Positions 1-8,854 of a DNA stretch of 64,000 nt are shown one piece after another; within the stretch, counting starts at the first letter, position 1; the number at the start of each line of letters is the position of its first letter. Made by a program: the position numbers and the translations under genes. A model generated the notes under the pieces. The model saw only the letters and a list, made by a program, of their open reading frames with translations. It was not told the DNA's origin and did no database searches. The stretch lies in assembly GCF_001719065.1 (NCBI RefSeq), contig NZ_LWAF01000002.1, positions 124,001 to 188,000 on the forward strand. Reading direction: 5' to 3'. The stretch is from Fervidobacterium thailandense (GTDB lineage: Bacteria > Thermotogota > Thermotogae > Thermotogales > Fervidobacteriaceae).

Positions 1-1523
1 AAGATGAGTCTATCAAGTTCAACGTTCTTTGCTCGCTCGATTTCTGAAAGGATGTTCGATATCATCTTCGGACCCACACCGCTCACCTGAGCAAGGTCGA
101 AAACGGTGAGGTAAAACAAGTCCGCAATATCCTTTACAAGCTGAGCGTCGACGAGCTTGGAGATGATCTTAGATCCCAAGCCTTGGATGTCAAGCGCTTG
201 GCGCGAGACAAAGACCTCCAAATGACGCTTGAGCTTCGCTGGACAGTGCGGGTTTAAACATTTGTAGGCCACGTACTCCCCTGACTCTTTGCCAACCACA
301 CCACCGCAAACGGGACATCGGTCGGGAGGCCTGACAATCACTTCATCACCGTCGCGTAGTTCCTTCAAAACTTGGACAACCTGCGGTATGATACCTCCCG
401 CCTTCTCGATGAAAACGTAATCACCAATCCGCAGGTCGAGTTCCTCTATGTAATCGAAGTTGTGCAAGCTTGCACGTTTCACCGTCGTTCCTTCGAGCTC
501 CACAGGTTCGAACTCCGCAACCGGTGTGATAACCCCGGTCCTTCCAACCTGCAACACCACGTTGAGCACTTTCGTCCTCGCCTGCTGGGCCGGGAACTTG
601 AATGCGATGGCCCAGCGCGGGGACTTTGCAGTTGCACCGAGTTCGCGCTGTTTTTCAAAATCGTTCACCTTGACCACAACACCGTCAACCCAGTAGTCGA
701 GCTCGTGCCGCCGACGACTCCACTCCCTCCAGTACTCAACCACTTCATCGACATTCTTACAAAGTGCATTATGCGGATTCACTTTGAAGTGCAGTTCTTT
801 GAGAAATTCCAGGGCTTCCCACTGCGTCTTCAGCCCAAAGCTTTCGGGTTTTACGACGTAATATATGAAAGAATCCAAATTCCTCTTCGCAACTTCCCTG
901 GGGTCGAGTAAATGGAGTGTTCCAGCCGTTGCATTTCGCGGGTTCGCAAACGGTGTTAATCCTTCCTCTTCGCGCTGTTGGTTTAACTCCTCAAAGTACT
1001 GGACCGGCATGTAGATTTCGCCACGTACCTCCAGGTCTATCTCCCTTGGTAGTCTCAAAGGAATGGACTTTATCGTCTTCACGTTAACCGTGACATCATC
1101 GCCTTTCAAGCCATCGCCGCGTGTAATAGCACGAACGAGCATCCCCTTTTCGTACCTCAGGGCTATCGAAACACCGTCTATCTTCAGTTCGGCAACGTAT
1201 TCCACCGTTCCGACGGTGCGTTTCACACGCGCATCGAAGTTTCTAATTTCTTCCTCACTGTAGGTGTTGTCCAAACTGAGCATCGGCTCGGAGTGCTCGA
1301 CGGTTTCGAAACCCTCAACGGGTGCACCACCGACACGTTGTGTAGGTGAGTCCGGAGTTCTCAGCTCCGGGTACTTTTCCTCCAATTCAATCAACCTTTT
1401 CATCAGGCGATCGTACTCTTCATCGCTAATTATTGGACTAACAAGGACGTAGTACCTGTAATTGTGGTACTCAATTTCCTTTCTAAGCTTCTCCACTTCT
1501 TGTCTGATCTTCTCGGGTACCAC
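1..1523 (-). CDS. ligA: NAD-dependent DNA ligase, C-terminus cut by window edge
   Basis: About 507 N-terminal residues are present. The enzyme seals nicks in replication and repair using NAD+. Visible parts are the Ia NAD-binding domain (HNYRYYVL), the adenylation motif ELKIDG with nucleophile Lys near residue 114, an OB fold, the four-Cys zinc finger (CPVCGG...CLNPHC) and helix-hairpin-helix repeats (SGVGPKMI). The C-terminal BRCT domain lies beyond base 1. The start is GTG at 1523: an in-frame TGA lies two codons upstream, and a GAGGTG ribosome site sits 7 bases before it. It follows rnr by 43 bases on the same strand, so the two are probably cotranscribed. Confidence 0.95.
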   Translation of the reverse strand, partial: MVPEKIRQEVEKLRKEIEYHNYRYYVLVSPIISDEEYDRLMKRLIELEEKYPELRTPDSPTQRVGGAPVEGFETVEHSEPMLSLDNTYSEEEIRNFDARVKRTVGTVEYVAELKIDGVSIALRYEKGMLVRAITRGDGLKGDDVTVNVKTIKSIPLRLPREIDLEVRGEIYMPVQYFEELNQQREEEGLTPFANPRNATAGTLHLLDPREVAKRNLDSFIYYVVKPESFGLKTQWEALEFLKELHFKVNPHNALCKNVDEVVEYWREWSRRRHELDYWVDGVVVKVNDFEKQRELGATAKSPRWAIAFKFPAQQARTKVLNVVLQVGRTGVITPVAEFEPVELEGTTVKRASLHNFDYIEELDLRIGDYVFIEKAGGIIPQVVQVLKELRDGDEVIVRPPDRCPVCGGVVGKESGEYVAYKCLNPHCPAKLKRHLEVFVSRQALDIQGLGSKIISKLVDAQLVKDIADLFYLTVFDLAQVSGVGPKMISNILSEIERAKNVELDRLI

Positions 1524-1566
1524 GTTCGTTCACCTCTTACGCCAACCCCGCCGTTCTCTTAATTCT

Positions 1567-3819
1567 TCACTTCTTTGAGCGCTTTCGCTTCTTCTTACCC
1601 TTCTTATCCCCACCTTCGACTTTGCGTTCACTTGAGCGCCTTTCGGAAACGTTTTCCAGTTCCTCCGGAGTGGTATTGATCAGTCCCAACCCTCTTTCCT
1701 TGAGCTCGTCTTCACCGGCTATTTCGAAATCGATCTCCATACGTATCTTATCGGCGCGCGTAACTTTGGCGTACAAAAGATCACCGATTTTGAAAACCTT
1801 TCCCGTCCTGGAGCCGATTAGCCTTGCACCGACTTCGTCGTAATAGTAATAATCATCGAGTGTGGAGACGTGGATGAGTCCGGAAATGTATTTCTCGGGT
1901 ATCTCCACGAACATACCGAACTTCGTTACTGATGTGACAACCACTCTGAAAACTTCACCGATGTGCCTGGATATGTAATCTATCTTCTTCAGTGCTTCGT
2001 AGTCCCACTCAGCCTCATCAGCCACGCGTTCGCGCTTACTACAATGAACTGCAGCTTTTGCGAGGTATTTCTCGAGCTTTTTTAACTCTTTTTTCGGAAT
2101 ATTTCCTCCAGTCTCCAGGTACATCTTGAGTAACCTGTGAACAATGAGGTCGGGATAACGCCTAATGGGTGATGTGAAGTGCGTGTACGCTTCTGAGGCT
2201 AAACCAAAGTGTCCCACGTTACTTGGCGAATAAACGGCGCGTTTCATCGAGCGCACGAGCAAGCGCTGGATACTCGCGCGAAGCGGATGGTCTTTGGTCT
2301 TCTCGAGAAGTTCCTGGAGTACGCGTGGGTGAATCTGTTGGGGTAGTCTCATCCTGATTCCGATGGCGGCCAAGTAATTCTTGAGTTGTAGCAAGGTATC
2401 GTAATCCGGTTCTTCGTGCACCCTGTATATGAACGGGATATCCGCGTTGTGAAAGATTTCAGCGATCGTCTCGTTCGTTTTTATCATGAACTCCTCGATT
2501 ATTACTTCCGATTCTCCACGTTTGCGCGGGATAATATCTATCGCGTGTCCCCTCTCGTCAAGAACTATCTTCACCTCATCTCCTTCAATGTCAAGTATCG
2601 CACCTCGCTTACGCCTGTTCTCTCTTAAAATATCCTTGAGTTCCTTCATAAGGTATATGTGATCGGCCAAGTCTTTGAGTTTGTCCCCCTCGGGTCTACC
2701 TTCGAGGAACGCGTTCACATCGTCGTACACGAGTCGGCGATAACTCCTAATCACACCGTGACCGACTTTGTAGTCCACCACGTCGCCGTTCCTGTCTATT
2801 TCCATAAGCAACGACATCACGAGTCTATCCTCACCCTGCACAAGGCTACACAGTCCGTTCGAAAGCTTGAACGGCAACATGGGGATAACCCGGTCGGCCA
2901 GATAGACGCTCGTAGCCCTGTTGAATGCCTCGCGATCGAGCGCGGTATTTGGTTTCACGTAGTGTGCCACGTCCGCGATGTGTACACCGAGAAGGTAATT
3001 CCCGTTGGGTAGTCTCTTAACTTGGACTGCGTCGTCGAAGTCTTTCGCATCAACTCCATCGATGGTGACGATTATCTCGTTTCTGAAATCCCAACGTCCT
3101 TCCATGTCCTCTTCACGCACGTAATCGGGTAACTTTGCCACTTCTTCGAGCACTTCTTCGGGGAAATCAACGGGTAAGTTGTGTTTGACAACGACCGTTG
3201 GGAAATCCGTCGCCGGATCCTCAACACGCCCCAGTACTTCCACAACGCGTGCCTGCGGGGATTTCCTGAGAGACGGGTAGTGCGTGATCTCCGCCACGAC
3301 CTTCATTCCGGGCTTTGCACCGTTTATCTCCTCTATAGGGATATTGAACTCGTAAGGCAACTTCGGATCATCTGGGATGACGAACGCGAACTGCCCGCGG
3401 GTCTCGAAAACACCAACAAAGCGCTTAATCCCCCGCTCGAGGATCTTCACAACACGCCCCTCGGGAAGTTCGTACCAACGCCCTATGATCTGCACCATCA
3501 CACGATCCTTGTGCATGGCCATGTTTGTCTTCTCAATGGGAACCGCGATCTCGGTGCCGTCGTCGGTGGTGACGAACGCAATGTTTCCACTGCGCGTGAA
3601 CTCTATCGTTCCAGTCAGGAGATTGCCTTTGGTCAGGAGGTAGCGTCCGTTGTCGTCACGGAATATGTACCCCGCATCGACGAGTTGATCGAGCATTTCA
3701 CGCAACTTTTCTTTCTCGTCCTTATCCTTGATACCGAAAACTCGGCACAACTCCTTGAAGGTCATTGGCTTGTAATCTTCGGATTTGAAAAAATTCTTCA
3801 GCTCTGATTTTTTCACCAA
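1567..3819 (-). CDS. rnr: Ribonuclease R (3'-5' exoribonuclease)
   Basis: The 750-residue product degrades structured RNA processively from the 3' end in the cytoplasm. In order there is an N-terminal winged-helix region (1-65), two cold-shock-like OB domains (about 68-200), the RNB catalytic domain (about 245-575) with metal-binding Asp at 254, 260, 262 and 263 (TIDGVDAKDFDDAV), an S1 domain (about 620-700) and a strongly basic Lys/Arg tail ending the protein. Length fits bacterial RNase R. It is the first gene of an rnr-ligA unit, with a candidate -10 box upstream at 3897-3902. The basic tail resembles that used for structured RNA in other RNase R proteins; this is an inference. Confidence 0.95.
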   Translation of the reverse strand: MVKKSELKNFFKSEDYKPMTFKELCRVFGIKDKDEKEKLREMLDQLVDAGYIFRDDNGRYLLTKGNLLTGTIEFTRSGNIAFVTTDDGTEIAVPIEKTNMAMHKDRVMVQIIGRWYELPEGRVVKILERGIKRFVGVFETRGQFAFVIPDDPKLPYEFNIPIEEINGAKPGMKVVAEITHYPSLRKSPQARVVEVLGRVEDPATDFPTVVVKHNLPVDFPEEVLEEVAKLPDYVREEDMEGRWDFRNEIIVTIDGVDAKDFDDAVQVKRLPNGNYLLGVHIADVAHYVKPNTALDREAFNRATSVYLADRVIPMLPFKLSNGLCSLVQGEDRLVMSLLMEIDRNGDVVDYKVGHGVIRSYRRLVYDDVNAFLEGRPEGDKLKDLADHIYLMKELKDILRENRRKRGAILDIEGDEVKIVLDERGHAIDIIPRKRGESEVIIEEFMIKTNETIAEIFHNADIPFIYRVHEEPDYDTLLQLKNYLAAIGIRMRLPQQIHPRVLQELLEKTKDHPLRASIQRLLVRSMKRAVYSPSNVGHFGLASEAYTHFTSPIRRYPDLIVHRLLKMYLETGGNIPKKELKKLEKYLAKAAVHCSKRERVADEAEWDYEALKKIDYISRHIGEVFRVVVTSVTKFGMFVEIPEKYISGLIHVSTLDDYYYYDEVGARLIGSRTGKVFKIGDLLYAKVTRADKIRMEIDFEIAGEDELKERGLGLINTTPEELENVSERRSSERKVEGGDKKGKKKRKRSKK

Positions 3820-3896
3820 AGCTTATACCTCCTCGCTAACTCAGTTGCTTTAGGTTTACAACTCTTTCCCTCCGATCGCACAATCGGACAAATAGA

Positions 3897-3902
3897 ATTA
3901 TA
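3897..3902 (-). promoter_or_regulatory. Candidate -10 box for rnr
   Basis: The minus strand reads TATAAT, about 80 bases before the rnr start. No convincing -35 hexamer is seen at 16-18 bases. A short inverted repeat (3871-3876 with 3883-3888) lies in the predicted leader. Confidence 0.45.
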
Positions 3903-3971
3903 CCACACCGAAAACCGATTTGTTACACAATCTTTCAAACCTTTGCACGTTGAAGAACATCGCTTCGTCGC

Positions 3972-3999
3972 TTGACGAACCCCCTCTGGTTGGTAGAAT
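3972..3999 (+). promoter_or_regulatory. Candidate sigma-A promoter for the membrane protein at 4074
   Basis: TTGACG at 3972-3977 and TAGAAT at 3994-3999 are separated by 16 bases, about 75 bases upstream of the ATG. Confidence 0.5.
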
Positions 4000-4073
4000 T
4001 CTTGATAGGATCTTTCAAGTGTTTACGTCAGACTCGGCAACACGGAACGGTGAGCTGAAAGGACGGTGCATCA

Positions 4074-5213
4074 ATGGAGCAGAAGAAGGCCTTCTCCCTT
4101 GAAACTTTCATCTTCCTCGCCGTAGTTTGCCTCACGTTTTACCTGTTCCTGGGTACGATGGGGAGTGCGAACTTTTTCAAGACCCTCATGTTAACAGCCC
4201 ACGACCTTCTACTCAACACCGTGTTCTTCATCATGGCCGTTGCGGTGCTGACCGGGGCCTTCGCCGCACTACTTGACGAGTTCGGTGTGGTACATCTTGT
4301 GCACCTTCTACTCGATAAGCTCATGAAACCCCTCTACAACCTTCCCGGTGTCGCCGCGATGGGTATACTTTCGACCTATTTTTCGGATAATCCGGCGATC
4401 ATAGCGTTGGCTAAGGATAAAAAGTTTTTGGCACATTTTGAAAAATGGCAGGAGCCTTTGCTTTGTAATTTAGGTACCGCGTTCGGCATGGGGATGATCG
4501 TCTCAACGTTCTTCATCGCACAAGGTGGTCGAGCCGGCGTCAACTTGGTTCCGGCGGTCATCGTGGGTAACATTGCAACGGTGTTCGGAAGTATCGTGAG
4601 TGTTAGGTTGTTCGCACACTGGACGAAAAAACGTCTGGGGAGTGTTCAAAAAGACATCGACCGTTCGACGGAAAAGTTTCGTAGGATTCGGGAAGGCAAC
4701 GTGTTCGAGAGGTTCCTCGAAGCAATGCTTGATGGCGGGAGGAACGGGGTGGAGATTGGCATAGGTATCATCCCGGGAGTGCTCGTTATCAGCACATTCG
4801 TGATGATGCTCACGTTCGGCCCGAAAGATCCTTCGGTTGGTTACCAGGGACTCGCATACGAGGGTATCGCGGTCTTCGACAAAATCGGGAAATTACTCTT
4901 TTGGCCCCTGAAATTACTCTTCGGATTCGACTACCCGCAACTTGTTGCATTCCCCATCACGTGCCTCGGTTCGACCGGCGCCGCGCTCGCACTGGTACCG
5001 AAGTTCATGGATCAGGGACTCATAAAACCAAGCGATATCGCGGTTTTTACCGCCGTAGGTATGACCTGGAGCGGATATCTGAGCACGCACGTGGGAATGA
5101 TGGATGCACTTGGTTACAGGTACCTAACCGGCAAGGCCATCCTCTCGCACACGATAGGAGGCCTCGTTGCCGGTGTTAGCGCGAACCTACTTTACAAGTT
5201 GATCGTCCATTGA
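4074..5213 (+). CDS. Polytopic membrane protein, nucleoside-recognition (Gate)-like
   Basis: The 379-residue product has roughly eight to nine hydrophobic segments and no signal cleavage site. The arrangement, with a conserved polar loop after the third segment (YFSDNPAIIALAKDKKF) and a second Gly/Pro-rich membrane half (ITCLGSTGAALALVPKFM), recalls the Gate/nucleoside-recognition membrane proteins of Clostridia and Thermotogae. That family has no firmly established substrate, so transport is an inference. The gene stands alone behind its own promoter and ends 3 bases from the converging guaA, with no terminator visible between them. The ATG has an AAAGGA site about 10 bases upstream. Family assignment is moderate and function is unknown. 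Confidence 0.6.
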   Translation: MEQKKAFSLETFIFLAVVCLTFYLFLGTMGSANFFKTLMLTAHDLLLNTVFFIMAVAVLTGAFAALLDEFGVVHLVHLLLDKLMKPLYNLPGVAAMGILSTYFSDNPAIIALAKDKKFLAHFEKWQEPLLCNLGTAFGMGMIVSTFFIAQGGRAGVNLVPAVIVGNIATVFGSIVSVRLFAHWTKKRLGSVQKDIDRSTEKFRRIREGNVFERFLEAMLDGGRNGVEIGIGIIPGVLVISTFVMMLTFGPKDPSVGYQGLAYEGIAVFDKIGKLLFWPLKLLFGFDYPQLVAFPITCLGSTGAALALVPKFMDQGLIKPSDIAVFTAVGMTWSGYLSTHVGMMDALGYRYLTGKAILSHTIGGLVAGVSANLLYKLIVH

Positions 5214-5216
5214 GAA

Positions 5217-6764
5217 TCATTCCCATTCGATGGTTGCCGGTGGTTTGGAGGTAATATCGTAAACCACGCGGTTCACGCCCTTCACTTCGTTGACAATGCG
5301 CTTTGCCACGTGATTGAGAAATTCGTGCGGCAATTTTGCCCAATCGGCCGTCATACCATCCTCACTCGTGACGGCTCTCAGCGCAACGACGTTTTCGTAG
5401 GTCCTGTAGTCTCCCATCACTCCCACGGTCTTTATGGGCAGTAACACGGCAAACGCCTGCCAGACCTGATCGTAAAGTCCCCACGATTTAAGCTCTTGGA
5501 TGAAGATATGATCCACTTCTTGCAACAGGACGACGGCCTCTCTGGTTACCGGGCCTATTATTCTGACAGCCAAGCCGGGGCCCGGGAACGGATGACGCTT
5601 CAGAATCGAATCTGGAAGTCCGAGAACTTTACCGAGCGCACGTACTTCGTCCTTGAAAAGGTACCTCAGCGGTTCAACGATTTCGAACGGTAAATTCTCC
5701 GGTAATCCCCCAACGTTGTGGTGTGTTTTAATCTTCGCACCTGCCTTGCGTTCGGCAACCTTACTCTCTATCACATCGGGATACAACGTTCCTTGTGCCA
5801 GGTACTTGACATCGCCGTACAGTTCTCTGAGTTTCATCGCCTCTTCGTAAAAAACGTCTATAAATGTATGCCCGATCCTTTTCCGCTTTTCCTCCGGATC
5901 CTCAACACCGTCCAAAACCTTAAAAAACCGCTCCGAGGCATCCACGTAATGGATCTTTATCCCCAAACCATCGAACGTTCTAATCACTTCCTCCGGCTCG
6001 TTCTTGCGCAACAATCCGGTGTTAACAAATATCGGGATGAACCTGTTTCCCACCGCACGATGAAGTAGCATCGCGACGACGGACGAATCGACACCGCCGG
6101 AGAGCGCCAAGATGACTCGCCCACCACCTATCCGTTCGCGAAGCTGGCGGATGAGTTCCTCGGAGAGATCACTCATCGACCAGTTCTCTTCAAGATGGGC
6201 TACTTTTTTGAGGAAATTTCGGAGAATCTCCTTACCGTACTGGGTATGGATAACCTCCGGATGGAATTGTACGCCGTAGTACCTACCATCCAAGCTCCTG
6301 ATCGCCGCGTACGGGGAATTTTCACTACGGGCGATTCCTTCGAATCCATCTGGAAGTTCCTCCACCCTATCGGAGTGGCTCATCCACACGGTGAACTCCG
6401 CCGGCAGGTCTTCAAACACACCGATTCCCTTTTCCACATGTAGCTTCGCGGGTCCGAATTCGCGTCTGTCGGACCTTTCGACCCGACCACCGAGCTGGTG
6501 AACGAGTGCTTGGAGGCCGTAACAGATACCGAGGACCGGTAATCCACTTTTAAAGACGTAATCCGGAATTTTAGGGGCATTTTCATCGTAAACACTCGCA
6601 GGGCCTCCGGAAAGGATGAATGCAGCGGGCTGGAGTTTCGTAACCTCCTGCTCGGTTGCATCGTACGGAACGAGTTCGGAATAAAATCCGAGCTCGCGTA
6701 CTCGTCTGAGGATGAGTTGTGTGTACTGGGAACCGAAGTCCAGAACCACCACAGTCTTCCTCAT
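5217..6764 (-). CDS. guaA: GMP synthase (glutamine-hydrolysing)
   Basis: The 515-residue product converts XMP to GMP using ATP and glutamine. The N-terminal class I amidotransferase shows the nucleophile Cys in GICYGLQ and the His/Glu pair in QFHPEVIH. The ATP-pyrophosphatase domain has the P-loop LSGGVDSSV, and the C-terminal dimerisation domain ends in KPPATIEWE. The start at 6764 (MRKTVVVLDFGSQYTQ) is chosen because it begins at the conserved amidotransferase strand and has a GGAAGG site; an upstream extension to 6818 looks non-conserved. It is monocistronic, divergent from the GH20 gene, and has a good promoter at 6809-6837. Confidence 0.97.
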   Translation of the reverse strand: MRKTVVVLDFGSQYTQLILRRVRELGFYSELVPYDATEQEVTKLQPAAFILSGGPASVYDENAPKIPDYVFKSGLPVLGICYGLQALVHQLGGRVERSDRREFGPAKLHVEKGIGVFEDLPAEFTVWMSHSDRVEELPDGFEGIARSENSPYAAIRSLDGRYYGVQFHPEVIHTQYGKEILRNFLKKVAHLEENWSMSDLSEELIRQLRERIGGGRVILALSGGVDSSVVAMLLHRAVGNRFIPIFVNTGLLRKNEPEEVIRTFDGLGIKIHYVDASERFFKVLDGVEDPEEKRKRIGHTFIDVFYEEAMKLRELYGDVKYLAQGTLYPDVIESKVAERKAGAKIKTHHNVGGLPENLPFEIVEPLRYLFKDEVRALGKVLGLPDSILKRHPFPGPGLAVRIIGPVTREAVVLLQEVDHIFIQELKSWGLYDQVWQAFAVLLPIKTVGVMGDYRTYENVVALRAVTSEDGMTADWAKLPHEFLNHVAKRIVNEVKGVNRVVYDITSKPPATIEWE

Positions 6765-6808
6765 AATCCTTCCCCCCACGGCAAGCATTCTTAAGATTTT
6801 ACAAGAAA

Positions 6809-6837
6809 TTATTACCACATTTTCTCACCGGTTGCAA
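6809..6837 (-). promoter_or_regulatory. Candidate sigma-A promoter for guaA
   Basis: On the minus strand TTGCAA (6832-6837) and TAATAA (6809-6814) are separated by 17 bases, 45 bases upstream of the guaA start. Confidence 0.5.
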
Positions 6838-6867
6838 CAGCCATGTTCGATGAGTATGCGGTGGGTG

Positions 6868-6873
6868 TATAAT
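6868..6873 (+). promoter_or_regulatory. Candidate -10 box for the GH20 gene
   Basis: TATAAT lies 45 bases before the chosen ATG at 6918. The best -35 (TTCGAT, 16-base spacing) is weak. Confidence 0.35.
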
Positions 6874-6917
6874 CATGTATGAGCGGGCGTTATCAAAGAC
6901 AACGGGAGGAGATTTTG

Positions 6918-8789
6918 ATGGATAGCGTTGATAACATTCTTTTAATCCCAAAACCCAAGGCAGTTGAACTCTTGAATGGTAAGCTGCGCATTGGAAAAAA
7001 CTCGGAGTTCGCAACATTGTTTCTGGATGTGGACAAAGAAATTTTAAGTGACACGTACCTTGATCAAATGAACGAGACTTTTCTCAAAATAGGTTGGAGA
7101 GTGAGACGTGGAAGGGGAAACGGAACCTCCGGGTTAAACGTTAAGATTCGCCTGGATCCTTTCGAAGTCAACGAACCGCAGGGTTACCGGCTCACTATCC
7201 AAGACGACGTCGAAATCCTGGCTCGAGATCGGGAGGGTGCACACTACGGACTTCAAACACTGAAACAGATACTCAGGCAAGCGGGAAAAGACATTCCACG
7301 GCTCAGGATAAACGACTTTCCCGACTTCCCAAACAGAGGGGTAATGCTCGATATCAGCCGTGACCGGATTCCAAAGACGGATGTTCTGAAAGAACTCGTT
7401 GAAAAATTATCGGAGTTGAAAATCAACCAGCTCCAGCTCTACACCGAGCACACGTTCGCCTACAAAAATCACCGCAAGGTGTGGGAGGGCTTTTCGCCGC
7501 TCACGCACGAAGAAATCGAGGAACTTGACAAGTTTTGTAAAAGTCACTTCGTCGAACTCGTCCCCAATCAAAACACCTTTGGACACATGAGCAAGTGGCT
7601 CATCCACGAGGAATACCGTCACCTTGCCGAAACACCGGAGGGGTTCGTTGCCCCTTGGGGTCAGCGGTACGAGTTCCCGTTCTCACTATCGCCCGCGGTT
7701 CCGGAGAGTTTGAAGTTGATCGAAGACATACTGGGAGAACTCCTACCGCTGTTCTCCAGCTCGAAGGTAAACATAGGTTGTGATGAAACCTTCGATCTCT
7801 GTTTGGGTAAATCGAAAGAACTGTGCAAAGAGCGCGGAAAAGGTAGGGTTTATCTGGATTTCCTGCTCAAAATTTACACAATCGCTAAGAGGTACAAAGA
7901 GAAGGTCATGTTTTGGGGTGATATTATCGAAAATCATCCCGAACTCATATCGGAACTTCCACGTGACCTTGTCCCGATGATTTGGGGCTACGAGGCTGGT
8001 CACCCATTTCAAGAAAAATGCAAGCTTTTCAGCTCCACGGGTCTGGAATTCTACGTCTGTCCCGGTACGTCGACGTGGAATTCTTTCGTTGGGCGGAGTG
8101 AGAACGCGTTGAAAAACATCGTCAACGCCGTTGAGAACGGAAAGAAATTCGGCGCGATCGGTGTGCTTGTAACCGACTGGGGGGACAACGGTCATCCGCA
8201 ACACTTAGCGTTCTCCTATCTTGGATTTGCCTGGAGCGCTTGGCTTTCGTGGAACTCCATCACACCGGACATTCGCGAATTTCTACAGACCTTGAACGTG
8301 CACGTTTACGAAACGGGAGAGGATATAGCTACGTTGGTCTACGAATACGGAAAGTTGTGCGAGCGGATCTTCTACACACCGAATGGTACACCCTATTTTT
8401 ACGCACTCGTGTACCCAGATAGGATGTCCTCGCAAATCGAGCGCTACAACCTCGACGAGTTACGCGAGTTGAGAAACCACATCGAGGAACTTGACAGGAA
8501 AACGGCCTCGTTGAAAAATTGCGATATCAGGGAACAGTTGTTGAACGGTTCTGAGTTCGTAAAGCTCGGGTTGAACGTGCTGGAGTTTTTAAAGCTGTAC
8601 GCGGATGTTCAAAATGTACCGGATGAGATTTGGGAAAGATTCGCTCAAGCACTTGAAACGTTCCTGATGGTAGATTATCGAAGGATATGGATGAAGTACA
8701 ACAGACCTGGTGGGTTCGATCAGAGTGTCCACAAACTTTCCAGGATTCTGAGGGTCAGGAACGGGGACAGCTCTGGCCTCATATTTTAA
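6918..8789 (+). CDS. Glycoside hydrolase family 20 beta-N-acetylhexosaminidase-like protein
   Basis: The 623-residue product probably removes terminal N-acetylhexosamine. The N-terminal GH20b domain (to about residue 125) ends in GAHYGLQTLKQ, followed by a TIM-barrel beginning NRGVMLDISRDR. The catalytic Asp-Glu pair of GH20 is visible at about D289-E290 (IGCDETFDL). No signal peptide is seen, so it may act on imported chito- or muropeptide-derived sugars; this is inferred. The start at 6918 has GGGAGGAG 6 bases before it, better than the upstream ATG at 6879. About 50 bases separate it from the downstream ABC permease, so the two may be cotranscribed. Exact substrate is unknown. Confidence 0.82.
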   Translation: MDSVDNILLIPKPKAVELLNGKLRIGKNSEFATLFLDVDKEILSDTYLDQMNETFLKIGWRVRRGRGNGTSGLNVKIRLDPFEVNEPQGYRLTIQDDVEILARDREGAHYGLQTLKQILRQAGKDIPRLRINDFPDFPNRGVMLDISRDRIPKTDVLKELVEKLSELKINQLQLYTEHTFAYKNHRKVWEGFSPLTHEEIEELDKFCKSHFVELVPNQNTFGHMSKWLIHEEYRHLAETPEGFVAPWGQRYEFPFSLSPAVPESLKLIEDILGELLPLFSSSKVNIGCDETFDLCLGKSKELCKERGKGRVYLDFLLKIYTIAKRYKEKVMFWGDIIENHPELISELPRDLVPMIWGYEAGHPFQEKCKLFSSTGLEFYVCPGTSTWNSFVGRSENALKNIVNAVENGKKFGAIGVLVTDWGDNGHPQHLAFSYLGFAWSAWLSWNSITPDIREFLQTLNVHVYETGEDIATLVYEYGKLCERIFYTPNGTPYFYALVYPDRMSSQIERYNLDELRELRNHIEELDRKTASLKNCDIREQLLNGSEFVKLGLNVLEFLKLYADVQNVPDEIWERFAQALETFLMVDYRRIWMKYNRPGGFDQSVHKLSRILRVRNGDSSGLIF

Positions 8790-8854
8790 AGTTTTGATTT
8801 AAAGATTTGAGATCGCCCAATGCCAACTTGGGTTGAAAGATGACGAGGTGGACC

